Position numbers and translations under genes: made by a program
From: Pectobacterium colocasium
Lineage (GTDB): Bacteria; Pseudomonadota; Gammaproteobacteria; Enterobacterales; Enterobacteriaceae
Assembly: GCF_020181655.1 (NCBI RefSeq)
Contig: NZ_CP084032.1
Location: forward strand, 3,162,001 to 3,226,000
Length of the DNA: 64,000 nucleotides
Reading direction: 5' to 3'
In this document: piece after piece, positions 8,401 to 17,055 of the stretch
Position numbering within the stretch: the first letter of the stretch is position 1
Layout: each line of letters opens with the position of its first letter
The notes under the pieces: model-generated
Told to the model about the DNA's origin: nothing
The model's input: only the letters and a program-made list of their open reading frames with translations
Databases searched by the model: none

Positions 8401-9213
8401 ATGAGTGAAGATAACGTTCTGCGTGAAGATATAGACCTGAATGAGGATGTCGTCCTGAGCATTCGCGGCCTCCAGAAGCGCTTCGGTGCCGTTGAGGTAT
8501 TGAAAGGTATCGATCTGGATGTACGACGCGGCGAAAAAATTGCCATCATCGGCGGCAGCGGGTCGGGAAAAAGCACCCTGCTGCGCTGTCTGAATTTCAT
8601 GGAGATTCCCAGCGCGGGCACCATCGAACTGGATGGCGTCGTGTTGGGAAAAACCAACGCGCAAGGCCAGCGCGACTACCCGGAAAAGCAGCTGTGCGCC
8701 GTGCGTGAACGCGTCGGCATGGTGTTTCAGCAATTCAACCTGTTTCCCCATCTGACCGTGCTGGAGAATGTGCGTGAAGCGCTGGTGTCGGTGAAAAAAA
8801 TGCCGCGCCATGATGCGAATGCCATCGCCAAAGCCCAGTTGGAAAAGGTTGGATTGAGCAACAAGCAAGACGCACGCCCCGCCAACCTGTCTGGCGGCCA
8901 GCAGCAGCGCGTGGCAATTGCCCGTGCGCTGGCCATGTCGCCGGAAATCATGCTGTTTGATGAGCCGACCTCATCACTGGACCCGGAACTGGTGGGGGAA
9001 GTGCTGCACACCATCCGCGACTTAGCGGACGAAGGACGCACATTGCTGCTGGTCACTCATGAACTGGGATTCGCCTACCACTTCGCCGACCGCGTCATCT
9101 TTATCGAGAATGGCGTGATCCATGAAATGGGCAGCGCCGAACAGGTGCTGAAAAACCCACAGCAACCGCGAACCCAGGCTTTTCTTGCCCGGTTTGCCGA
9201 GCGAGCCTTTTAA
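8401..9213 (+). CDS. Amino acid ABC transporter ATP-binding protein (GlnQ/HisP family)
   Basis: A 270-residue ATPase with Walker A GGSGSGKST (about 52-60), Q-loop VFQQFNLFPHLTVLENV, signature LSGGQQQRVAIARAL, Walker B IMLFDEPTSSLDPEL and switch histidine VTHELGFA. The FNLFPHLTVLENV block is typical of polar amino acid importers. The N-terminus has an extra acidic stretch of about 20 residues (MSEDNVLREDIDLNEDVVLS), somewhat longer than usual. It follows the permeases by 23 bp and precedes an aminotransferase. Confidence 0.92.
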   Translation: MSEDNVLREDIDLNEDVVLSIRGLQKRFGAVEVLKGIDLDVRRGEKIAIIGGSGSGKSTLLRCLNFMEIPSAGTIELDGVVLGKTNAQGQRDYPEKQLCAVRERVGMVFQQFNLFPHLTVLENVREALVSVKKMPRHDANAIAKAQLEKVGLSNKQDARPANLSGGQQQRVAIARALAMSPEIMLFDEPTSSLDPELVGEVLHTIRDLADEGRTLLLVTHELGFAYHFADRVIFIENGVIHEMGSAEQVLKNPQQPRTQAFLARFAERAF

Positions 9214-9241
9214 TTCATCATTCACATTCAGGAACAGCAAA

Positions 9242-10159
9242 ATGCAACCCACGTTATCCAGCCAAAGCAGTCAGGCCTACTTGCAGGATCCGCGTAATAA
9301 CGACGTACAGGTGTATGTGAATGGGGAATTTGTTCATCGCGATAACGCGGTGGTGTCGATCTTTGATTCCGGCTATGTATGCGGCGACGGCGTATGGGAA
9401 GGATTACGTCTGGTTAACGGCCGCCTGATCGCGCTGGATGCCCATCTGGATCGCCTGTTCGACGGTGCCGCCGCAATCCAACTGGATATCTGCCACAGTC
9501 GGGAGGCGCTGATCGATATTCTCTACAAAACGCTCGCCGTCAACGGCATGACCGATGGCGCACATATTCGCCTGATGATTACCCGTGGGAAAAAACATAC
9601 CCCGAATCAGGATCCCCGCTTTATTATCGGCGGCGCGACTATCGTGTGCGTGGCGGAGTATAAGGTCGTTGATACGGCAGCCAAAAAGCGCGGGCTGACG
9701 CTGTTTACCTCCACCTATCGCACCAGCACACCAGACGTCTTCGATCTGCGGCTGAATTCACACAGCCGGCTTAATCTTATTCAGGCGCTGTTACAGGCCT
9801 TACAGGCCGGTGCTGACGAAGCGCTGATGCTGGACCCGAACGGTTTTGTCGCCAGCTGTAACTCCACCAATTTTTTTATCGTCCGCCGCGGTGAACTGTG
9901 GACGTCGTCGGGCCGTTATTGCTTCAACGGGATTACTCGCCAGACCCTTATCAACCTCGCGCAGGCTAATGGACTTAAGGTCAGGACTCAGGATTTTACG
10001 CTGGCAGAAGCCCTCACCGCCGATGAAGCCTTTGTCACCGGCACGCTGGCAGGCATCACCCCGGTAAAAGCGCTGGATGGCCGCCCATTTAACGCCGAAC
10101 ACCGTCCGGTTACCGAACAGCTCAGCCGCTGGTATGAGGCGTACTTACATGCGCGCTAA
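9242..10159 (+). CDS. PLP-dependent aminotransferase class IV
   Basis: About 305 residues from ATG 9242, which follows a CAGGAACAG ribosome site; an earlier in-frame ATG at 9185 lies inside the ATPase gene and is unlikely. The fold-type IV signature is visible: VYVNGEFVHRDNAVVSIFDSGY at the N-terminus and EALMLDPNGFVASCNSTNFFIV in the middle, with ITRQTLINLA and ADEAFVTGTLAGITPV at the PLP phosphate side. Relatives are branched-chain and D-amino acid aminotransferases and aminodeoxychorismate lyase. Being last in the importer operon, it probably deaminates the imported amino acid. Substrate and stereochemistry are undetermined. Confidence 0.88.
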   Translation: MQPTLSSQSSQAYLQDPRNNDVQVYVNGEFVHRDNAVVSIFDSGYVCGDGVWEGLRLVNGRLIALDAHLDRLFDGAAAIQLDICHSREALIDILYKTLAVNGMTDGAHIRLMITRGKKHTPNQDPRFIIGGATIVCVAEYKVVDTAAKKRGLTLFTSTYRTSTPDVFDLRLNSHSRLNLIQALLQALQAGADEALMLDPNGFVASCNSTNFFIVRRGELWTSSGRYCFNGITRQTLINLAQANGLKVRTQDFTLAEALTADEAFVTGTLAGITPVKALDGRPFNAEHRPVTEQLSRWYEAYLHAR

Positions 10160-10166
10160 TAAAGAT

Positions 10167-10193
10167 GCATCGTCGAGATAACGACGACGATGC
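10167..10193 (+). terminator. Hairpin after aminotransferase gene
   Basis: A perfect 9 bp stem GCATCGTCG / CGACGATGC with a 9-nt loop begins 7 bp after the stop codon. No T-run follows, so it is either a weak terminator or an RNA-stabilising 3' hairpin. Confidence 0.5.
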
Positions 10194-10518
10194 AAGAGAT
10201 ATCCTGAAAGTCTGTGCTGCGTCGGGAATGCATTAGCTCAGACTTGCACTGGCTGTGTTTTGTGTTAGAACACGATTATTGGATAGTCGGTAATGAGCGA
10301 AGAGCGGACATCAAATTTGTAAAGGTATGGTTTGGAAGTGTTTTGACCAAAAATGGTAACTCGATAAAATTTTCTAGGAAGTTATTTTTAGAATTGACCA
10401 ACCGTGTACCATACCTTAGCATTTTCTGATTTGATATTGGGTTTGATGGAATGGACTTGAGAGGCTCATATGAGCAATCTAACTGATTTGGCTAAACTTG
10501 TTTGCGGCAGTCGGTAAG
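10194..10518. other. Degraded region at the left border of the IS/ICE mosaic
   Basis: Positions 10201-10245 are a fragment of the hairpin repeat seen at 24460, 48181 and 48545 (AGTCTG ... CAGACT around a GCGTCGGGAA loop). 10250-10440 is A+T-rich and holds an open frame ending at 10429 with no recognisable family. At 10470 an ATG preceded by GAGAGG opens a 15-codon frame (MSNLTDLAKLVCGSR) that stops at 10515-10517, directly before the IS end at 10519. It is probably the stub of a gene cut by the IS. No firm gene is called. Confidence 0.4.
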
Positions 10519-10625
10519 TGTCAAGATAGTTGGCCCCCCCTCTTCCACCAGATACAGGTAAAACCAGCGCCCCTTTATGGTTGACGGAACCCATGTAATG
10601 TCCCATGTCCACACCTCATTCGGCC
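10519..10625 (-). mobile_element. Internally deleted remnant of the outer IS3-family element
   Basis: The first 20 or so bases (TGTCAAGATAGTTGG then a C-run) are the same terminal repeat as at 18667. They then jump directly to a stretch (10541-10625) that matches 20592-20676, part of the orfB transposase gene of that element, at near identity. The copy therefore lost everything between its end and the middle of orfB. It is cut off on the right by the IS3 copy. It lies in the same orientation as the longer copy at 18667-21616, so the two bracket the ICE fragment. Confidence 0.75.
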
Positions 10626-10655
10626 TGATCCTACCCACGTAATGTGGACACAGCC

Positions 10656-11511
10656 CTAAGCGAGGTTCTGGTTTTCAAACTGTTCCGGGCTGAGACCGCC
10701 ACAGGCACTGTGGCGACGCCAGCGATTGTAATCGCACTCGATATAATTAAACACCGCCATTCGCATTATTTCCCGGCTGGCAAAGCACTCACCGTGGATA
10801 CATTCCACTTTCAGTGAGTGGAAAAACTTTCAGCACAGGCATTATCGTAACAACATCCCTTTGCGCTCATGCTGCCTCGCAGATTATGGCTTTTCAGCAT
10901 GGCCTGATAATCTGCTGAACAATACTGACTGCCACGGTCTGTGTGAACAATCACGTTCTGAGGCCGTTTTCGTCGCCACAGTGCCATGTGCAGGGCATTA
11001 CAGGCCAACTCCGCCGTCATTCTCGATGACATCGACCAGCCGACAACGGCACGCGACCACAGGTCAATGACCACCGCCAGATACAGCCAGCCTTCATCCG
11101 TACGTAAGTACGTGATATCGCCTGCCCATTTTTGATTCGGGCCGCTGGCGATAAAGTCTTGCTTCAGCAGATTTTCAGACACGGGCAGGCCGTGCTCCCG
11201 GTAGCTGACCGGACTGAACTTTCGCGCGGCTTTTGCCCGCAGCCCCTGACGGCGCAGACTGGCAGCAATCGTTTTCACGTTATAGTCCGGTAGCTCATCA
11301 GCCAGTCGTGGGGCTCCGTACCACTGTCTGGCATGATTGAATGCCTTGCTGACGCGGCAGCATCGCAGACAAGTCGGAACCGCTGACGCGAGTTGACCTG
11401 ATGACGGCGAGACCGCCAGACATACCAACCGCTGCGCGCGACTCTGAGCACCCGACACATGGCTTTGACGCTAAACTCAGCCCGATGCTTTTCTATAAAG
11501 ACATACTTCAT
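10656..11511 (-). pseudogene. insF: IS3 transposase orfB (insF-like), two frameshifts
   Basis: The protein starts [30 protein letters not shown], as InsF does. The frame shifts near 11300-11330, resumes as [32 protein letters not shown], and shifts again near 10820-10835 after NACAES at a short T-run. The last part ([13 protein letters not shown] to [10 protein letters not shown], stop at 10656) is readable in a third segment. DDE residues are present but spread over broken frames, so the enzyme should be inactive. Confidence 0.85.
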
Positions 11512-11807
11512 TTCAGGCGCTTCGCGAAGTATGTCGCGGCCTTTTGGAGAATGGCCAGCTCCTCGTCCCGCTCCGCCAGTTGGCGCTTGAGGCGGGCAAT
11601 CTCTGCTGCCTGTGCACTTTCTCGCTCAGAGGACGTTGTCTGGCTCTGCTGCTTGCTACGCCAGTTATAAAGCTGGGATTCGTACAGACTGAGTTCACGA
11701 GCAGCGGCAGCCACACCGATACGCTCTGCAAGCTTCAGGGCTTCGTTGCGAAATTCAGGCGTATGTTGCTTACGTGGTTTTTTACTGGTTGATACGGCTT
11801 TTGTCAT
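11508..11807 (-). CDS. insE: IS3 transposase orfA (insE-like)
   Basis: A 99-residue helix-turn-helix protein beginning [20 protein letters not shown] and ending [15 protein letters not shown], nearly identical in pattern to E. coli InsE. The central leucine-zipper-like stretch ([20 protein letters not shown]) is intact. It overlaps the start of orfB by a few bases as in IS3, where programmed frameshifting makes the OrfAB transposase. With orfB broken, it could act only as a DNA-binding fragment. Confidence 0.9.
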   Translation of the reverse strand: MTKAVSTSKKPRKQHTPEFRNEALKLAERIGVAAAARELSLYESQLYNWRSKQQSQTTSSERESAQAAEIARLKRQLAERDEELAILQKAATYFAKRLK

Positions 11808-11872
11808 GTGAGCTACCTCTGGTAGAGAGTTTACTCACTTAGTCGCGTGTCCACTATTGGCGGGTAAGATCA

Positions 11873-12217
11873 CTTGCGTTGTGGGAATACTTACAGGCGA
11901 CGGTTTATGTCACGGTCATTTTTGCGATACGGGTTGGCATTTTGGTGCTATCGATACCGCTTTTTATCATGGTTGCTGTGACAGGGATCGTTGATGGTTT
12001 GGTTCGTCGGGATTTACGGCGCTACGGTGCTGGCTACGAATCCAGTTTTATCTATCATCATGCGAAGCGGTTTGTGAAGCCTGCTATGTATGGCCCCTGC
12101 ATGCTGTATTTGTCCTGGCCAACTGCCGTGTGGCCGAATCTGTTGCTCTTACCCGCTGCGGTGTTGTTGGGCGTAATACTATCTGTAGTCACCGGAGCAT
12201 TTAAGAAGTATCTATAA
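11873..12217 (+). pseudogene. ICE membrane protein (TIGR03747 / PFL_4697 family), 3' remnant
   Basis: The C-terminal 113 or so residues of an integrating conjugative element membrane protein. Recognisable blocks are GIVDGLVRRDLRRYGAGYESSF followed by IYHHAKRFVKP, three hydrophobic segments and a terminal FKKYL. In SPI-7/PFGI-1/HAI2-type ICEs this gene lies between the coupling-protein gene and the RAQPRD gene. The 5' part is lost at the IS3 border. It marks the left edge of the ICE fragment that carries the biosynthetic operon. Confidence 0.8.
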
Positions 12218-12263
12218 ATAACATGTGGTAATTATTTTTATTTTAATTATTTTATTTAAACGG

Positions 12264-12292
12264 AAGTTTATATAGTGATAACTATATAACTT
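12264..12292. promoter_or_regulatory. Long A+T-rich dyad upstream of the biosynthetic operon
   Basis: TTATATAGT (12268-12276) and ACTATATAA (12281-12289) are perfect 9 bp arms around GATA. With the flanks AAGTT and ACTT the near-symmetry grows to about 12 bp per arm. A further half-site, AACTATAT, follows at about 12295. It sits some 200 bp before the first gene of the cassette and is a plausible operator or promoter element. No regulator gene is in the cassette, so the binding factor is unknown. Confidence 0.45.
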
Positions 12293-12495
12293 GTAACTAT
12301 ATGATATGGAATCAATGAGATATTTGTGTTTTTTACTTTTCATAAGCTAAGTAATGTTTTTTTACAAAATAAGTTATGCTTTTTAACATTGCATGCTGAA
12401 AATTAATCCGTATTATCACGTTTTCAATTCATCCATTTTAATGGAATCTATGGTTGCAGTTATCTGGCGATTGTAGGAAATACATGGAGAGTTTC

Positions 12496-13281
12496 ATGAA
12501 CGATTTACTACGTTTCACTTCTCGTATAAATATTTCTTCTCCCCCTATTTCAGATATAAGTTACCTTTTCAAATTACATTATGCTCATATATGTTCAATT
12601 CCATTTGAAAATATGAGTATGAAAGAAAATGCATCAAAGGGAAACAGCTATTTAACTATATCCGAAGCCATCTTAGGGAATAGGAGAGGAGGGATTTGTT
12701 TCGAATTTTCTGTTTTACTTAGACCTTTTCTAGAACATGTTGGATTTATATATAGATACCGATTGGCTAGATTGTTAACACCGATGTTGACCCCTGCAAC
12801 CCACCAGATATTCATTATTTCAATAGAGGAGAAGGATTGGATATTTGACGTTGGTTATGGGGCTAAAGGCCCACGCGCGCCTTTACTTTTAGTTGATGGA
12901 TATGAGCACCAACACTCTTTCCTTTCTTCCCGCGTAAGTAAATGCCGCAAGCATGGATGGACCGTTTCAGTGAAAGAAAATAGTAAACCGGATGCATCGT
13001 GGGAAGCTATTTATGCTTTTCATGATATTGAAACAACTATTGAAGATGTCGAGATGGCGTATTTCTATACTCTGTATTCATCAAAAAGTCTCCTCAACAC
13101 GAATAATGTGGCAAGTATGCCAACGAAAAATGGGCGGATAAGTATACGTAACAACATTTTCACTGAGGTCGACGGGTTGTCTTCTTCTTCAAAAGAAATA
13201 GCAAACCGAGAAGAACTATCATTACTTCTTTCATCTCGATTTGGGATCAATATCGAATCCGAAAAATTACCCCATATGTGA
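12496..13281 (+). CDS. Arylamine N-acetyltransferase (NAT)-like acyltransferase
   Basis: ATG 12496 is chosen because GGAGAG precedes it and because it puts the catalytic Cys at residue 68, as in known NATs (C69). ATG 12484 is a possible earlier start. The NAT triad is visible: Cys in RRGGICFEFS, His in TPATHQIF (H103) and Asp in WIFDVGYGAKGPRAPL (D118). NATs transfer acyl groups from acyl-CoA to arylamines or hydroxylamines; relatives such as RifF close amide bonds in natural product pathways. As first gene of a six-gene operon with an N-oxygenase, it may acylate the amine or N-hydroxy intermediate or product, or confer self-protection. Base composition is more A+T-rich than the chromosome around it. 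Confidence 0.85.
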   Translation: MNDLLRFTSRINISSPPISDISYLFKLHYAHICSIPFENMSMKENASKGNSYLTISEAILGNRRGGICFEFSVLLRPFLEHVGFIYRYRLARLLTPMLTPATHQIFIISIEEKDWIFDVGYGAKGPRAPLLLVDGYEHQHSFLSSRVSKCRKHGWTVSVKENSKPDASWEAIYAFHDIETTIEDVEMAYFYTLYSSKSLLNTNNVASMPTKNGRISIRNNIFTEVDGLSSSSKEIANREELSLLLSSRFGINIESEKLPHM

Positions 13282-13288
13282 GGAATGA

Positions 13289-13852
13289 ATGGAAACTACT
13301 TATCTGGTTGTCCCTGGCTACACTAACTCTGGTCCTGAGCATTGGCAGTCTTACATGGAAAGGAAGTATACGAATGTTATCCGTGTCATACAGGATGATT
13401 GGAATAATCCTTGTCGCCAAACATGGGTCGAGCGTCTGGATCAGACCATAAAGAATACTACAGGTGACATCGTGCTAATCGGGCATAGTTGCGGCGCTGT
13501 TAGTGTAGCCCAATGGGTGGAATCTTACGATAGTGAGAAGGTCGTGTATGCAATTATGGTTGCGCTTGCTGACGTTGACGCTCAGGATGCTCTGGAGGAT
13601 ATTCGTCAGCAAAGGCCGTTACCTACCAAGAATCTTTCTATAACTTCTCTTTTGATTTGTAGCGATAACGATGAGCATCTTTCATTGCAACGAGCCCATG
13701 AGTTGGCCTCCGCATGGGGAAGTGAAATAAAAGTAATTCCTGGTGCTGGACATATTCATACAGCCGCAGGATACGGCGAATGGTTGACTGGGGAAAAACT
13801 AATTGAGGAATTTACAGGTAGGAAATTAATCAGCAAGGGAGAAAAAGAATAA
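13289..13852 (+). CDS. RBBP9/YdeN-type alpha/beta hydrolase
   Basis: A 187-residue small serine hydrolase. TYLVVPGYTNSGPEHWQ is the family N-terminus and GHSCGAVS carries the nucleophile S67. A likely Asp (SDNDEH, 126-128) and His (GAGHIH, 155/157) complete the triad. The C-terminal GHxxxxxGYGEW pattern also fits the family. Its start follows the NAT stop by 7 bp. In a biosynthetic setting it could be an editing thioesterase/esterase or a product-activating hydrolase; the substrate is unknown. Cytoplasmic, no signal peptide. Confidence 0.82.
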   Translation: METTYLVVPGYTNSGPEHWQSYMERKYTNVIRVIQDDWNNPCRQTWVERLDQTIKNTTGDIVLIGHSCGAVSVAQWVESYDSEKVVYAIMVALADVDAQDALEDIRQQRPLPTKNLSITSLLICSDNDEHLSLQRAHELASAWGSEIKVIPGAGHIHTAAGYGEWLTGEKLIEEFTGRKLISKGEKE

Positions 13853-13854
13853 AA

Positions 13855-15039
13855 ATGTTAAAAGAAATAGAGAAATTTAGTCCTGCGGTTAGGAATTTCC
13901 TGATTGCGACTTTTTTAATGGGGTTGAGTAATGGCATGTTCGATGCTGTTTATAATTTCTATCTGGAAATTCGTGGGATTGATAAATCAGATACAGGACA
14001 TATTTACGCCATTGCAATGATAATGATGGCCGCAGCAGTAGTGCCTTTGATTTATCTGAGTAAGAAAGTTTCTCAGAAAACACTTCTTATCTACTCTTCT
14101 TTCATTTATGCATTTCCTTTCATTTTACTCCCTTTCTTGACAACAATAACTGCGAGTGCATTGGCGTTGGGAGTGATCTTATCTGGCATGATTGCGTTGC
14201 TATCGCTCGGAAACTCATTGGTAGGATCAAATGTTGAATCTAGTAGCCGTACTGCGCTATTTAGCTGCTTCTTCATTTCTTATCTGGGAGCGGCCATGGT
14301 AGGATCGGTTATAGTTAGCCTAATAACTTATTATTCTCGTGTGGATAACCTAGTAAACTATCAATTTATTCTATTGGCATCTTTTTTTTCTGCCATATTG
14401 ATGATTTATTTCCGTTTGAGATCTTTAGATGGAATTGTTGAGCCAGACAAAGAGGGAGTAAAAATTTCAGGGGGACGGGAAACAGAATGGTTCAATTTTT
14501 TTGTGCTTTTTGTTGCATCTTCCTTTCTTGGTGGTTCTATTACCTTGATATTTCGATTCATTAATATTGTATTCAATCTTGCGTATTCAATGAATGTCAG
14601 TGAAATCTCTCTTATAATGGGGGGGGACAAAATCATTAGTGTTGTTGGGGCAATTTTTGCGCCTTTGTTGGTTAAACGGTTTTCCCTTAAACCGACTGTC
14701 ATTATCTCTGGAGTGCTAACATTCATATGCATCTATGCTCAGTCTCTCCATGTGTCAGTTGCGATTTTTATCGCTCTGTATTTCATCAGACTTTTACTTA
14801 ATTATTGTCTGATGCCACTTCTTGATACGCTTGCTATTACGGGGTTCGCGAAAGAGAGAACACTATTATCGACAAGTATACGCCAACTTTCTTTCTATCT
14901 CGGGAGTGCTTTATCTGCCATCATTTATGGAAAATTTCTTGATAGTGGTCATTGGGAAAATGCCCTTGTAATTTCAGCTGTGCTTGCACTCACTGGTTCC
15001 ATTTTTATGACCATGATTCGAGTTAAAAATAGCAATTAA
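13855..15039 (+). CDS. Major facilitator superfamily transporter (probable exporter)
   Basis: A 394-residue protein with about twelve hydrophobic segments. NFLIATFLMGLSNGMFDAVYNFYLE forms helix 1 and the first loop; the loop between helices 2 and 3 (LSKKVSQKT) and the central loop (RSLDGIVEPDKEG) are as expected for MFS. Its start is 2 bp after the hydrolase stop, so it is translationally coupled. As the only transporter in the operon, it is best read as the efflux route or self-resistance for the product. No subfamily could be assigned by eye. Confidence 0.82.
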   Translation: MLKEIEKFSPAVRNFLIATFLMGLSNGMFDAVYNFYLEIRGIDKSDTGHIYAIAMIMMAAAVVPLIYLSKKVSQKTLLIYSSFIYAFPFILLPFLTTITASALALGVILSGMIALLSLGNSLVGSNVESSSRTALFSCFFISYLGAAMVGSVIVSLITYYSRVDNLVNYQFILLASFFSAILMIYFRLRSLDGIVEPDKEGVKISGGRETEWFNFFVLFVASSFLGGSITLIFRFINIVFNLAYSMNVSEISLIMGGDKIISVVGAIFAPLLVKRFSLKPTVIISGVLTFICIYAQSLHVSVAIFIALYFIRLLLNYCLMPLLDTLAITGFAKERTLLSTSIRQLSFYLGSALSAIIYGKFLDSGHWENALVISAVLALTGSIFMTMIRVKNSN

Positions 15040-15065
15040 TAGTTACATGAACTGAGGCATAATTT

Positions 15066-15971
15066 ATGAATACTAATGTAGTGATCCCTGATAGTGAGAA
15101 CGTTGCGATAATGTTGAAAAAACTTTCCTTATTATGGAGAAATAGGGCAGCGGTCAATAACAAACATTCAGAATATTCAGACCTTGAGTTTGATGTATTA
15201 AAAAAAGACTTTAGTGAGTCACTTCTACCATTTCGTTTGCATGATGCATGGAAGGAGGCACCTGATGAGCTAAAAAATAGATGCCTCTCGTATGCATGGG
15301 GTATCTATAACCTGAAGACAATATACATTGAATGCGACATCGTAACGCCAGCATGTGAGGATATAATCAAGTCACCCCCTGTGAACGCTCCTAACCGGGC
15401 AGAGTTACAAGATGTTATGTGTGAAGCCCTTTTGGATGAAGCGCTTCACACACGTATGTCAATTATGGCCTGCAACTATATCTATGATAGGAGACGTATT
15501 GCTCCATTAAACCACACAAGTTTCAATCTGATTAGCTGGCGTCAGCAACTCTTGGCGGGTTGTAGTGCTGAGTGGCAGAGGCGGCTTAGCCGATTTGCCA
15601 TTGCTTGTGCAAGTGAAACGTTGATAACTGACTATCTTAAAGTCATGGCGGAAGATGCCAGTATTCAAAAGATCTGTCACGAAGTAACGAGAATTCATGC
15701 AGAAGATGAATGGAGTCATGCTAGCGTATTTAGCTATGTTGCTTATGATATTGTGAGAGACCTCAGCCGTAGTGAAAGGAAATATCTGCGGGAGACCATG
15801 TTGAAGACTGCTGACTTATTTGCAGATAACGAACTTGGTGCATGGGAGAATGTGTTCAATATGGTTGAATTCCCGTATGCCAGAGAAATTATTGCTGAAA
15901 AAGACAGTTGCAATGAGATAAAAATCTATCTTGACTCGGCAGAAACCGTCATATCTAGAATTGGCTTGTAA
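15066..15971 (+). CDS. AurF-type diiron N-oxygenase
   Basis: A 301-residue p-aminobenzoate N-oxygenase family protein. All seven diiron ligands known in AurF have counterparts at an almost constant offset: E89, E125 and H128 (LLDEALHT), E184 (ASETLIT), H211, E215 and H218 (HAEDEWSH). AurF relatives oxidise amines to hydroxylamine, nitroso or nitro groups, or build N-N bonds (in diazeniumdiolate pathways such as pvf/ham). Here it lies fourth in the operon, followed 22 bp later by a reductase able to feed it electrons. Substrate unknown; complete ligands argue for an active enzyme. Confidence 0.85.
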   Translation: MNTNVVIPDSENVAIMLKKLSLLWRNRAAVNNKHSEYSDLEFDVLKKDFSESLLPFRLHDAWKEAPDELKNRCLSYAWGIYNLKTIYIECDIVTPACEDIIKSPPVNAPNRAELQDVMCEALLDEALHTRMSIMACNYIYDRRRIAPLNHTSFNLISWRQQLLAGCSAEWQRRLSRFAIACASETLITDYLKVMAEDASIQKICHEVTRIHAEDEWSHASVFSYVAYDIVRDLSRSERKYLRETMLKTADLFADNELGAWENVFNMVEFPYAREIIAEKDSCNEIKIYLDSAETVISRIGL

Positions 15972-15993
15972 TATTATTTATGGACAATCTCTG

Positions 15994-17028
15994 ATGAAGC
16001 TTATTTGTTCCGAATCCTATTTACTTACAACTAATACTAGACTGTTTCGTCTTAACCTTGTCGAGAACACTTCCGTAATTGATGCTGATCTAAGTCCTGG
16101 TAAATATTTAGTTTTCAAATTTTCGGATGTAGATAATTCATCCCAATATCGATGCTATACACTAGTCTCAGTTAGTGATGAACAATGCTACGATATTATA
16201 GTCGAGAATAAAGGGACTGCCAGTGTTTCATCTAGGATAACGGAACTCTGTTTGATTGGAAAGGAAATGGAAGTTGTCGGTGTTGGTGGGAACATCACTT
16301 TTGATACCATTAAAAATAGTAATCACCTGCTAATGATTGCGGGGGGGATAGGCATCACACTTCCACTATCACTGATTAGAGAATATTATAGATATTATGG
16401 AGAGGAAAACACTGGACATACGGTAACACTCGTATTGAGTTTTAACGAACTAGTCGCTATTCCGTACTTAAATGAGCTTATTGATCTATACAGGCGTTGT
16501 AGTTGGTTCAACTTGCATATTCATGTCACACGCAGTCCGTTATACAGAGTTGATGAAATCATTCGTTATGGAAGAATAGATCTACGGAAAATTAATTTTT
16601 CCTATGAACCCGATAAAGTTGTTATTTGCGGGAGTATTCAATTTGCTGCTGCCATAGGAGAATCAGTACGGTTGATTTTTCCTATGGCAAAGGTCGAAAC
16701 AGAATCATTTACTTCCTCAACGGCCTTAGAATTAGGAGAGGAAAAAACGGAAGAACAATCATATATGGTTATATCCGGTAGAGATCTGTTCCGACAGGTG
16801 AGCGTAAACAGAAAAAAGACTGTACTGGAGAACCTGATTTTACATCAGGTTCCTATTAGAAGTATGTGTCGATCGGGGATATGTGGAAGTTGTAAATTCC
16901 GGCTGAATAGTGGAGAGGTTAAAAGCGAACCTGATTTTTGTCTTTCCGTAACAGAACGAGATAACGGTATTCGTCTTGCATGCTGTTCTTATCCATCGAG
17001 CGATATCGCTAGTATAGAAATCATTTGA
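15994..17028 (+). CDS. Flavin reductase with C-terminal [2Fe-2S] ferredoxin domain
   Basis: Start at ATG 15994 (MKLICSESYLLTTNTR); an in-frame ATG at 15931 lies inside the oxygenase gene. The 344-residue protein has the order FMN/FAD domain with RCYTL (53-57), NAD(P) domain with IAGGIGIT (115-122) and CGS near 212, and a plant-type ferredoxin domain with C292, C297, C300 and C330. This is the phthalate dioxygenase reductase / vanillate demethylase reductase layout. It can pass electrons from NAD(P)H to the diiron centre of the neighbouring N-oxygenase. AurF enzymes are usually reduced by unlinked partners, so a co-encoded reductase is notable. Confidence 0.85.
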   Translation: MKLICSESYLLTTNTRLFRLNLVENTSVIDADLSPGKYLVFKFSDVDNSSQYRCYTLVSVSDEQCYDIIVENKGTASVSSRITELCLIGKEMEVVGVGGNITFDTIKNSNHLLMIAGGIGITLPLSLIREYYRYYGEENTGHTVTLVLSFNELVAIPYLNELIDLYRRCSWFNLHIHVTRSPLYRVDEIIRYGRIDLRKINFSYEPDKVVICGSIQFAAAIGESVRLIFPMAKVETESFTSSTALELGEEKTEEQSYMVISGRDLFRQVSVNRKKTVLENLILHQVPIRSMCRSGICGSCKFRLNSGEVKSEPDFCLSVTERDNGIRLACCSYPSSDIASIEII

Positions 17029-17055
17029 AAAATATTTTTAAATAAGGATGTATCA

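Larger units (their letters stand above)
10626..11872 (-). mobile_element. IS3: IS3 copy, transposase frameshifted
   Basis: The length, 1247 bp, is close to IS3 (about 1258 bp). The ends are TGATCCTACCC at 10626 and, on the other strand from 11872, TGATCTTACCC; both continue into GTGGACAC, the IS3 terminal repeat. It contains insE-like and insF-like frames very close to E. coli IS3. The flanks (GCC left, CTT right) are not a 3 bp target duplication: the left flank belongs to another IS remnant and the right flank to an ICE gene. A deletion or recombination after insertion is therefore likely. Confidence 0.9.

Noticed and set aside
10214..10429. A 71-codon open frame at the left edge of the IS mosaic
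   Set aside because: It begins inside a repeat fragment, has no ribosome site and no recognisable family; at most it is the 3' stub of a lost gene.
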